Below, in pieces: positions 17,256-24,825 of a stretch of DNA of 64,000 nucleotides. The translations under genes were made by a program, and so were the position numbers. The notes beneath the pieces were generated by a model. It ran no database searches, was not told the DNA's origin, and saw only the letters and a program-made list of their open reading frames with translations. Position 1 is the stretch's first letter; every line of letters starts with the position of its first letter. Origin of the DNA: an uncultured Treponema sp. (lineage in GTDB: Bacteria > Spirochaetota > Spirochaetia > Treponematales > Treponemataceae); the NCBI GenBank assembly GCA_949299755.1, contig CASGBA010000007.1, positions 1-64,000 of the forward strand, read 5' to 3'.

Positions 17256-20165
17256 TCAGCCGCCGAAATTTTCCGGCAGGAGTACAGCCTTGATGTATCT
17301 GTCTGGGGAAATATATTTCCCGACCATTTCCTGCATTTTCCCGGCGGTAATTTCCCCGATGACCGATTCTGTATCCAAACCGGAAACAGGGGGCAAGCCG
17401 CTTCTTACCCTGGACAAAATCCGGGCATGGAGGTAAGAATTGTTTTTCAGCCCTGACTCCCTGTTACGCCGGTATGTCTCCTTCAACTTGTTTATGTAGC
17501 TTTCATCCACGGGATTTTCCGCCAAGTCTTTCAATTCCCCGACGACCGCATCAAACAGCTCACCGCAGGATTCAGGGGCGCAACCGAACTGGATGGAAAG
17601 GGAATATTGCCTGGAGTAAACGCCCAGGGCGTTGCTTCCATCCCGGGGGGACGGGACAGAGCTTATGCCGCCGTAGGCATACACACCGTATGTGCCGCCG
17701 AGTTTTTCCCGCACCAGTTCCCGCATCTTGATGTCGAGGAGGAGGGTCAAGGAATCGAAAAGCTCGAAGTCTTCTTCCCGAACATCCACGGTTCCACCGT
17801 AGGAGACAAAGACCGTGGCCTTGTCTTCAATACCGGCGTGGACTTCGGCGGCGTTTATCTTATCCGGGAAGGCCGGGAACCGGGACGCATCCGTTTTTTC
17901 CCGTTCCGGCGAAGAGGGAAGTGTAGCAAGATACATGGAGACAAAATTCTCCAGCTCTTTTTTGTCAAAGCTTCCGGTGAAGATAAAAACAAAGTCGCCG
18001 GCATTGGAGAACCTTTCCCGGTAAATGCGTTCAGCGGTCTGCTGGTCCATTTTTTCCACCATCTCCGGGGTAAGGTTCTTGAACCGGATGTTGTCCCCGT
18101 AGCGCAAACCAATAATGGCATCATAGAATTTCTCCTCTGGGGAAGCGAGACGGGTGGAAGCTTCCACCGAAGCGGATGTTATCAGCGTTGACCAGGCGTC
18201 ATCGGTAAAATACGGGGCGGTGAAAGAAAGATTCACAAGCTGGAGCAATGTTTCCAAATCCGTATTCGATGAATAGCCGGTCATCGCTTCCCCGTTACTT
18301 CCAATGGAAGTGGACAGGGAAACTGTTTTCCCGCTGAGTTTTTTCTCCAGCTGGGAAACGGAGAATCCGTTCAAACCGGAATTCCCGGCGTAGGAATCCG
18401 CGACACTGCCTGAAAGGTAATCCTTGTCACTTACCAGGGAAAGACCTCCGGCACTGAATGCGGAAAAGATTATTTCATTGGGCTTAAAGGAAGTTGGATT
18501 CACAATCACGGATGAACCGTTGGAAAGCATCCAAATCTCCATATCCTTGGAATCAACAGAAGGCATTTTTTCCTTCGACACAACCTTTCCGGGTGCGGTG
18601 ATTTCCCTGTCGAACAAAGGCCTTTCAAGATCATCTTCTGAATACGGTTCCAGATTTTCAGGAACCTCCCATTCAGTCCACAATTCCATCAATTCTTTTT
18701 CGGAGGGAAGGTCGGCGGCATACGCTCCGGAATCAGGACCGGAAACCAGCAGAAGACTTCCCATGCCGGGGAAATATTTTTTCACGGCGTCGTTCAAGTC
18801 GCCGGTGGTAATACCGGGAACCAGATTCTTATAAAGCTTATAAAGGTCTTCCGTAGAAAGCGCAGGTTCATTATAAAGGGCGGATTTTAAAAGAGAAGAA
18901 GCCTTGCTGTCAGAGGAAACTTTATCCCGGTTTAACCAGGTTTGTTCGGCCATATTGATAAAATCACTGCGTATCCGCTCGGCCTCGCTGTCAGAAACAC
19001 CCCAAAGCTGAAGCTGGGCGATTTTTTCCATCACGAAGGAAAGGGATTCCCGGAACTTCCCTTCATCGGGGACACCGCTGACAAAAACGAAGGAAGCCTT
19101 GTCCCTTTGCTTTGAAAGACCACAACCCGCATCCAGCAGGACGGAATCAGCGGATATGAGGGTTTCATCAAGCCGGTCGGAAAAAATCGAAAAGAGCATA
19201 CGGCGTACAAGTTCCTCCCGGAAATCACCGACGGTTCTTGTGACGGAAGGTTCAACCTGCGAAACAATCTGGAAAACAGTATATGAAAGCTCGGGGTCTT
19301 TCAAAACCTGGACAGCTTTATCTGTCCGTACCGGAATATCATAGGAGGGATACTCCTGTTTTTCCTGGGAAGCCGGCACCTGCCCCAGAATATTTTCAAC
19401 AGCCTTTTTTATTTCAGAAGGATCAGCGTCACCGACAATTATTGCCGTCATGCGCTCGGGGCGGTACCATTTCCTGTAAAAATCCACCACCCTTTCCCGC
19501 GGAATTGTCCGGATAATTTCAGGATCACCGATTGGAAGCCGTTCCGCATACCTGGAACCACCATATAAAAGAGGGACCTGGGCATCCGTTATGCGGCCGG
19601 AGGCACCACGCCCGAGCCGCCATTCTTCTATTATCACGCCCCTCTCTTTATCAAGTTCTGTCTGATCAAATGTTATTGTCCCTGCCCAATCACTTAAAAC
19701 TAAAAGGGCTTTTTCCAAGGCCGTAGGATCATCAGCAGGAATTTCCAGCATATAAACGGTTTCATCAAAGGAAGTGTAAGCATTTACTTCCGGTCCGAAA
19801 GACATCCCTATTGATTCAAAATAATCAACAAGCTCATTTTCCTTGAAATGTTCCGTACCATTAAAAGCCATGTGTTCCACAAAATGAGCCACACCCTTTT
19901 GATCATCCTCCTCAAACAAAGAACCGGCCTTAACAGCCAGACGAAGGAAAATACGGTTTTCCGGCTCTTCGTTTTTCAGGATTTTATAATTCATCCCGTT
20001 TCCAAGAGTTCCGGAAATAACCGCGGGATCTTCGGAAAGGACTTTACCGGCGGAGATTTTTCCAGATGTGGCGCAGGAGACAAGTGCGAAAGATAATAAA
20101 ACAATCAGGCAAAAAGCCGGAATGCCGTAAAGAAAGGATTTTTTCATCCAGATTTTAAAATTCAT
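17256..20165 (-). CDS. M16-family zinc peptidase, lipoprotein (PqqL-like)
   Basis: A 969-residue double-length M16 (insulinase/pitrilysin) peptidase. The inverted zinc motif H-F-V-E-H is near residue 80, with a following N-G-T-E-H-F stretch and E-R-G-V-I-I-E-E further on. The second, non-catalytic M16 half covers about 540-960. The start ATG at 20163-20165 follows GGAG and opens a lipoprotein signal peptide ending L-V-S-C near residue 30; the reading frame stays open further upstream but without family support. The product probably sits in the periplasm, tethered to a membrane, and degrades peptides. It is monocistronic and convergent with tkt. No terminator is visible on its own strand. Confidence 0.87.
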   Translation of the reverse strand: MNFKIWMKKSFLYGIPAFCLIVLLSFALVSCATSGKISAGKVLSEDPAVISGTLGNGMNYKILKNEEPENRIFLRLAVKAGSLFEEDDQKGVAHFVEHMAFNGTEHFKENELVDYFESIGMSFGPEVNAYTSFDETVYMLEIPADDPTALEKALLVLSDWAGTITFDQTELDKERGVIIEEWRLGRGASGRITDAQVPLLYGGSRYAERLPIGDPEIIRTIPRERVVDFYRKWYRPERMTAIIVGDADPSEIKKAVENILGQVPASQEKQEYPSYDIPVRTDKAVQVLKDPELSYTVFQIVSQVEPSVTRTVGDFREELVRRMLFSIFSDRLDETLISADSVLLDAGCGLSKQRDKASFVFVSGVPDEGKFRESLSFVMEKIAQLQLWGVSDSEAERIRSDFINMAEQTWLNRDKVSSDSKASSLLKSALYNEPALSTEDLYKLYKNLVPGITTGDLNDAVKKYFPGMGSLLLVSGPDSGAYAADLPSEKELMELWTEWEVPENLEPYSEDDLERPLFDREITAPGKVVSKEKMPSVDSKDMEIWMLSNGSSVIVNPTSFKPNEIIFSAFSAGGLSLVSDKDYLSGSVADSYAGNSGLNGFSVSQLEKKLSGKTVSLSTSIGSNGEAMTGYSSNTDLETLLQLVNLSFTAPYFTDDAWSTLITSASVEASTRLASPEEKFYDAIIGLRYGDNIRFKNLTPEMVEKMDQQTAERIYRERFSNAGDFVFIFTGSFDKKELENFVSMYLATLPSSPEREKTDASRFPAFPDKINAAEVHAGIEDKATVFVSYGGTVDVREEDFELFDSLTLLLDIKMRELVREKLGGTYGVYAYGGISSVPSPRDGSNALGVYSRQYSLSIQFGCAPESCGELFDAVVGELKDLAENPVDESYINKLKETYRRNRESGLKNNSYLHARILSRVRSGLPPVSGLDTESVIGEITAGKMQEMVGKYISPDRYIKAVLLPENFGG

Positions 20166-20236
20166 AAAAACTCCATTCACTAAATTTATTCTGTATTTTC
20201 TATGTAAATAAACAAAGGAAACGGGAAAAAGTATCT

Positions 20237-20272
20237 TTAAAAAAAAGCGGAAGCTGCCTGCACAACTTCCGC
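20237..20272 (-). terminator. Intrinsic terminator of the sugar ABC operon
   Basis: On the minus strand, stem GCGGAAG / CTTCCGC (20266-20272 with 20247-20253) is followed by a run of at least eight T. It lies 76 bases after the permease stop. Confidence 0.8.
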
Positions 20273-20288
20273 CAAGAGGAGGATTCCG

Positions 20289-20330
20289 GAAAGACACGGC
20301 CAAAGAGGGAGAAAGTTGACCGCGTCTTTC
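20289..20330 (-). other. Hairpin between permease stop and terminator
   Basis: Arms 20289-20299 and 20320-20330 pair at 10 of 11 positions around a 20-base purine-rich loop. There is no T run, so this is not itself an intrinsic terminator. It may protect the transcript 3' end ahead of the terminator at 20237-20272. Confidence 0.5.
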
Positions 20331-20347
20331 GGAAACAGAAACCTGAA

Positions 20348-22045
20348 TTATTGTTTTTTCCTGGCTTTTAGCATGGAAAATACACTCTGCAAGACAATGA
20401 AGAAACAAAGCAATGCGGAAAGAACAATCTTATTCCACCAGGATGAAAGGGTTCCGTCAAACCGGATATAAGTTTCAATTATGGCTTTAATGAGCACCCC
20501 GAAAAAGGTTCCAACCACGGTTCCCACACCACCGGTCAAGAGTGTACCACCTATAACCGAGGCAGAAATCGCTTCCATTTCAAAACCGCGGGCTTGTTCA
20601 ACAAATCCGCTGGTAGTGTTCAAACAAAAAGCCAATCCGGCCAAGGCGGCAAGGAATCCGTTTACAAGATAGGCAACGAATTTTGTATGGCGTACGTTAA
20701 TACCCATGAGGAGGGCGGAGGACTCATTTCCTCCGACAGCGAAAAGGTTTCGCCCGAATTTCGTGTATTTGCACACATACCATACGATAATAATCGCAAC
20801 CAAGGCAATTATCACGTTCGGATGTATAAACGGATACATTTTAATTCCACGCCTGTTTACAACAGACCCAAACGGAATGGTTATATTCATATTAGCCATG
20901 GCAAGGAATGTCTCGTTTTTGATTGTAATTTGGGCAGAACTTATTATGGCAGTTAACCCCCAGCAAAAGAACATTCCTGCCAAAGTTACAATAAACGGCT
21001 GTAACTTCAAATATGAAACAAGCCATCCTTGAACCGCAACAATTACGATAACCACAATTGCCTTGTAAACCGGCAGCTGGTCGGCGGAAACGCCCATTGC
21101 ATACAAACCGGTAGTCAATGCCTGGATGGTAACCGCACCGATTACCGAACCGGCAATGCTGAATTTTCCGCCGCCCAGACTGTTTCCGCCCAGCGCAACG
21201 GCAAGGATCGCGTCAAGCTCGATGTTCAGTCCGATGTTGTTCGCGTCACTGGAATAAATACGGCTGGAAGAAATCAAACCCGCCAGACCGGAACTCAGAC
21301 CGCAGAATAAATAGAAGAGGAAGATAATCAGTACGGAATTGATGCCGACAAGCCGTCCGGCTTTCGGGTTGATTCCGACAGTCTGGATATACAAACCGAG
21401 CGCCGTCTTTTTCAGAATGACCACGGTCAGCAGGACAAACAGAACCGCGATGAACACCGGTGTCGGAATTACGACGCCGGGGAAAAACCCGCCGATCCAT
21501 TTAAAACTTTCCATGCGTACATAGAGAATCTGCCCGGCAACCATCTGCCCGTTGATTTCGCGCGAGCTGATCAGCTGCGCAATACCGCGCCCGGCGGTAT
21601 ACAGAATCAACGTAGCGACCATCGGCTGGATCCGCAGATTTGCCACAAGGAAACCGTTAAACGCACCGCACAGCGCGCCCATCAGCAGACAAAGGATGAT
21701 GGCGATGAACATCGGCGTGCTGTACGCATCGTAGCTGGAACCAAGCAGCCGCACGCACAAAGCCGCAGAAACCGCCGCCACTGCGCCGACGGAGATATCC
21801 GTTCCGCGGGAAGAAGCGACAACCAGCGTCATGCCGACCGCGAGAATCACCAGTTCGCAGGAACGGTTGATGATGTCAATAATGTAGCCATACAACACGC
21901 CGTTCTCAATCGAAATGTGGAAAAAATCCGGCGTATTGAGCAGGTTGAACAGCAGCATCAAAATCAGGGCGAAAATCGGCAGGAACAGCTGTTTCTGCAT
22001 AATTCCCCGGATGGAAAGCGTTTTTTTCAGTTTTACATCACTCAT
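20348..22045 (-). CDS. Fused sugar ABC permease (YtfT-like + truncated YjfF-like)
   Basis: A 565-residue membrane protein in a galactofuranose-type ABC operon. Residues 1 to about 340 match a whole YtfT-type permease, including G-M-T-L-V near 71, D-I-S-V-G-A-V near 83, and E-L-D-A-I-L-A-V near 276. From about 343 the sequence is the C-terminal two thirds of a YjfF-type permease (L-Q-P-F-I-V-T-L-A-G-M-F-F, then G-G-N near 438, and D-G-T-L-S-S-W-W near the end). The first part of YjfF, with its own GMT and IDLSVG motifs, is absent. The ATG overlaps the ATPase stop (TAATG) and has GGAGGG upstream. Base composition changes near the fusion. This may be a real deletion fusion or an assembly chimera; transport activity is doubtful. 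Confidence 0.8.
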   Translation of the reverse strand: MSDVKLKKTLSIRGIMQKQLFLPIFALILMLLFNLLNTPDFFHISIENGVLYGYIIDIINRSCELVILAVGMTLVVASSRGTDISVGAVAAVSAALCVRLLGSSYDAYSTPMFIAIILCLLMGALCGAFNGFLVANLRIQPMVATLILYTAGRGIAQLISSREINGQMVAGQILYVRMESFKWIGGFFPGVVIPTPVFIAVLFVLLTVVILKKTALGLYIQTVGINPKAGRLVGINSVLIIFLFYLFCGLSSGLAGLISSSRIYSSDANNIGLNIELDAILAVALGGNSLGGGKFSIAGSVIGAVTIQALTTGLYAMGVSADQLPVYKAIVVIVIVAVQGWLVSYLKLQPFIVTLAGMFFCWGLTAIISSAQITIKNETFLAMANMNITIPFGSVVNRRGIKMYPFIHPNVIIALVAIIIVWYVCKYTKFGRNLFAVGGNESSALLMGINVRHTKFVAYLVNGFLAALAGLAFCLNTTSGFVEQARGFEMEAISASVIGGTLLTGGVGTVVGTFFGVLIKAIIETYIRFDGTLSSWWNKIVLSALLCFFIVLQSVFSMLKARKKQ

Positions 22046-23535
22046 TACTTGTTCCCTCCTCCGGCAATCGCGGCCATCACAGCCTGCTGGTCCAGACCGT
22101 TGTTATTCAGCTCGCCGACTTTTGCGCCGTCCCGGAGCACGCACAGGCGGTTTACGGTACGGAGCATTTCGTCGATTTCCGAACTGATGAACATAATGGT
22201 CATACCTTCGCCGGCCAGCTTGAGGACAAGCTTCTGGATTTCCGTCTTGGTTCCGACGTCGATACCCCGCGTCGGTTCATCCAGAATCAGGAACTCCGGA
22301 TGCGTGATGAGCCAGCGCCCGATGATTACCTTCTGCTGGTTTCCGCCGGAAAGCTGCTTGATGAGCGTTTCCGGGGACGGCGCCTTAATGCTCAGCGCCT
22401 TAATGTATTTATCAGCCAATTCATTCTGCTTTGATAGCGGCAGAAGTTTGAACACACCTGTTTTTGCCTGTAACGCAATTATAAGATTTTCCCGTATTGA
22501 AAGATCCGCTATGATACTTTCTTCTTTTCTATCTTCAGGAAGAAAAGCCATCCCTGCGCGCATGGAATCAATGGGGTCATGGGCTTTAAGCTTCTGTCCG
22601 TTAAAGAAAAGATCACCGGAATCTGCATGGTCAGCCGCATACAGTGTACGGGCCAACTCGGAACGTCCTGAGCCGAGCAATCCGGTTAAACCGATAACTT
22701 CACCTTTTCTAATTTCAATGTCAAAAGGTTTTATTGTCCCGTTATGGGAAAGCCCTACGGCTTTTATGACCTGTGGTTTATCAGAAACAACATCAGAGGA
22801 AGAGTCCGGATTTCTGATTGCCGCCAAATCATCAAATTCATGGCCAAGCATTTTTGCGACCAGCTGTACGCGTGGCAACTCATCCACTGAATATTGCCCG
22901 ACCAATTCACCGTTACGGAGAACTGTTATAGAATCACAGATTTCATAAACCTGTTCAAGAAAGTGCGTTACAAATATTATGCCTGTACCGGCTTCTTTTA
23001 ATTTATTCATAACAACGAACAGCTTATAAACTTCTTCGTCGTCAAGAGAACTGGTAGGCTCATCAAGAATAAGAACCTTACAGTTAAAATCAACAGCACG
23101 TGCGATGGCAACCATCTGTTGTATCGCAACAGAATATTCCCCAAGGGCACGGGTCACATCTATATTATCAAGCCCTATACCTTTAAGGATTTCATGGGCG
23201 CGGTTATTCATTTCTTTCCACTTAATCGCACCAAAAAAATTACGGGGCTGTCGTCCGATAAAAATATTTTCCGCCACAGAAATATTTGGGCAAAGGTTTA
23301 CTTCCTGGTATACAGTGCTTATCCCAACCTTCTGGGCTTCTTCCGGAGAACGGTTTATAATCGGATGGTCATAACCGTCCAGATAAATTTCCCCGGAATC
23401 CATTGTATGAACCCCGGTCAAAACTTTGATCAAGGTACTTTTCCCTGCACCGTTTTCTCCCATAAGTGCATGGATCTCGCCTTTCTTTAAAGAAAAATCC
23501 ACATTATCCAGAGCACGTACCCCGGGGAAAGCCAT
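22045..23535 (-). CDS. Sugar ABC transporter ATP-binding protein (5' end broken by TGA)
   Basis: A tandem ABC ATPase of the RbsA/YtfR type. The N-terminal half has Walker A G-E-N-G-A-G-K-S-T near residue 28 and L-I-L-D-E-P-T-S near 156. The C-terminal half has G-L-L-G-S-G-R near 285, the signature L-S-G-G-N-Q-Q-K near 398, and L-I-L-D-E-P-T-R-G near 418. The open frame begins with M-A-F-P-G-V-R-A-L, which in relatives is preceded by about 15 residues. Those residues are encoded just upstream (ATG at 23572-23574) but are cut off by an in-frame TGA at 23536-23538, immediately before the ATG used here. Base composition switches near 22430, inside the C-terminal half. The stop overlaps the permease start. 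Confidence 0.85.
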   Translation of the reverse strand: MAFPGVRALDNVDFSLKKGEIHALMGENGAGKSTLIKVLTGVHTMDSGEIYLDGYDHPIINRSPEEAQKVGISTVYQEVNLCPNISVAENIFIGRQPRNFFGAIKWKEMNNRAHEILKGIGLDNIDVTRALGEYSVAIQQMVAIARAVDFNCKVLILDEPTSSLDDEEVYKLFVVMNKLKEAGTGIIFVTHFLEQVYEICDSITVLRNGELVGQYSVDELPRVQLVAKMLGHEFDDLAAIRNPDSSSDVVSDKPQVIKAVGLSHNGTIKPFDIEIRKGEVIGLTGLLGSGRSELARTLYAADHADSGDLFFNGQKLKAHDPIDSMRAGMAFLPEDRKEESIIADLSIRENLIIALQAKTGVFKLLPLSKQNELADKYIKALSIKAPSPETLIKQLSGGNQQKVIIGRWLITHPEFLILDEPTRGIDVGTKTEIQKLVLKLAGEGMTIMFISSEIDEMLRTVNRLCVLRDGAKVGELNNNGLDQQAVMAAIAGGGNK

Positions 23536-23574
23536 TCAGATATGTTTCATAGAAAGAACAGTATTTTTATCCAT
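23536..23574 (-). other. Severed first 13 codons of the ABC ATPase gene
   Basis: From the ATG at 23572-23574 the frame reads M-D-K-N-T-V-L-S-M-K-H-I and then TGA, directly followed by ATG-GCT-TTC-CCC. Relatives read H-I-S-x-x-F-P-G-V, so TGA most likely replaces a serine TCA by one base. GGAGGA precedes this ATG by about 12 bases. Reinitiation at the adjacent ATG is possible. Confidence 0.7.
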
Positions 23575-23606
23575 AATAAACCGGTTCCTCCTCATAAAAG
23601 CGGCAT

Positions 23607-23643
23607 AAAAAAACCGGGGTGGGACAACCTCCCCGGTTTTTTT
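23607..23643 (-). terminator. Terminator/attenuator between binding-protein and ATPase genes
   Basis: A 13-base arm (607-619 of the 23 kb row) pairs perfectly with 23631-23643. A core CCGGGG/CCCCGG stem is flanked by A and T runs, so it could terminate on both strands. In an ABC operon such a hairpin after the binding-protein gene usually lets that gene be expressed in excess over the membrane components. Confidence 0.8.
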
Positions 23644-23662
23644 AGCTCAAACGTATCCGGAA

Positions 23663-24652
23663 TCAGTATGCGCGGGTAGGCAGCCTGTCGGCAGCATTCT
23701 TGGCGTCAAATACTTCTTCTTTAACGTACTGAATTTTTTCAACTGTTCCGCCAGCTTCAAGTGTTTTGATGATTTCATCTACACGGGGGCCATGGAGCGG
23801 GTTGCATTCAACCGCGCAGTTGATTTCACCAGCGATAATGCGGTTGAAAGCTTCACGAACAGCGTCGAAAGAAATGATGATGACATCTTTACCGGGAACC
23901 TTACCGGCGGCTTTGATTGCGTCAATGGCACCGAAAGCCATGTTGTCGTTTTCAGCGAAAACAACATCGATATCGTCATAAGCTTTCAGGAAAGACTCCA
24001 TAACTTCCTGGCCTTTGGCCTGTGTGAATTCTCCGGTCTGTTTTGCAAGAAGGGTGTAGTTGGGGTTTTTTGCAAGACCCTCTGTTATACCCTGCGTACG
24101 ACCAACCTGAGCGGAAGAACCGATTGTGCCCTGAAGAAGAACAACATTCAGTTTTTCATTTTCACGTCCGTTTTCTTTGAGGTAGTTATTCAGCCAATCA
24201 ACCGCGTCACGGCCTTCTTTGAGGAAGTCACCGCCAACCCAGCAAAGATACAGGCTTTCATCAGAAAGTTTCATCTGGCGGTCTGAAAGGATAACGGGGA
24301 TACCGGCAGCCTTCGCCTCACCAAGAACTGTTTCCCATCCTGTTTCAACAACGGGAGCAACAACGATATAGTCAACATCCTGCTGGATGAAGTTACGGAT
24401 AGTTTTGATTTGATTTTCCTGTTTCTGCTGGGCATCATCAAAAATCAAGCGGTAACCGTTTTCTTCAACGAATGTGCTGCGGAAAGATTCTGTATTTGCT
24501 GTGCGCCAATCGGATTCAGCACCAACCTGGGCATATCCTACAGTGATGAGACCGTCACCAGCTGAAGCGGCAGTATCAGAAGATCCTCCGGCGAAGACCA
24601 TTCCTCCGGAAATGATGGCAAGAGCCAAAACCAATCCGAAAATTTTTTTCAT
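23663..24652 (-). CDS. Galactofuranose-type sugar-binding protein (YtfQ-like)
   Basis: Periplasmic solute-binding protein of 329 residues, type I fold. A signal peptide ends near F-A-G-G-S-S. The mature part has T-V-G-Y-A-Q-V-G-A-E-S-D-W-R, then D-A-Q-Q-K-Q-E-N-Q near residue 72 and A-P-V-V-E-T-G-W near 98, all characteristic of YtfQ. I-P-V-I-L-S-D-R and L-Q-G-T-I-G-S-S follow. E. coli YtfQ binds galactofuranose; the ligand here is inferred. The ATG has AGGAGGA five bases upstream. Unlike the ATPase and permease genes, this one is intact. It is the first gene of the operon and is followed by a hairpin. Confidence 0.88.
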   Translation of the reverse strand: MKKIFGLVLALAIISGGMVFAGGSSDTAASAGDGLITVGYAQVGAESDWRTANTESFRSTFVEENGYRLIFDDAQQKQENQIKTIRNFIQQDVDYIVVAPVVETGWETVLGEAKAAGIPVILSDRQMKLSDESLYLCWVGGDFLKEGRDAVDWLNNYLKENGRENEKLNVVLLQGTIGSSAQVGRTQGITEGLAKNPNYTLLAKQTGEFTQAKGQEVMESFLKAYDDIDVVFAENDNMAFGAIDAIKAAGKVPGKDVIIISFDAVREAFNRIIAGEINCAVECNPLHGPRVDEIIKTLEAGGTVEKIQYVKEEVFDAKNAADRLPTRAY

Positions 24653-24671
24653 TTTTTCCTCCTGAAAATAC

Positions 24672-24728
24672 AGGTTTCTACAAACCTATGATAGTCGAAT
24701 CATACCTCCAGATGTACCAGGAGTACAT
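24672..24728. promoter_or_regulatory. Three inverted repeats upstream of the sugar-binding-protein gene
   Basis: Within 57 bases there are three perfect six-base inverted repeats: AGGTTT/AAACCT (24672-24687, spacer 4), TATGAT/ATCATA (24687-24704, spacer 6) and ATGTAC/GTACAT (24712-24728, spacer 5). They lie 20-76 bases before the ATG. The middle one includes a possible -10 (TATCAT on the minus strand). They are good operator candidates for sugar control; the repressor is unknown. Confidence 0.45.
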
Positions 24729-24825
24729 GAAAAATATTACTTTTTTGGTTCATTTTTTATGATTGGTTGTATCAAAAAAGACAAGTTCGGGTTATTTTAT
24801 TATGAAAAAAGTTGAATTTTTACAC

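Noticed and set aside
21917-22948. Plus-strand frame of 343 codons over the ABC ATPase
   Set aside because: Shadow of the ATPase coding strand; Ser/Pro-rich composition typical of antisense frames.
23536-23538. TGA read as selenocysteine or as a sense codon
   Set aside because: The site is near the N-terminus of an ABC ATPase, a family without selenoproteins. No SECIS-like hairpin is evident right after it, and other genes in the window use TGA as a normal stop.
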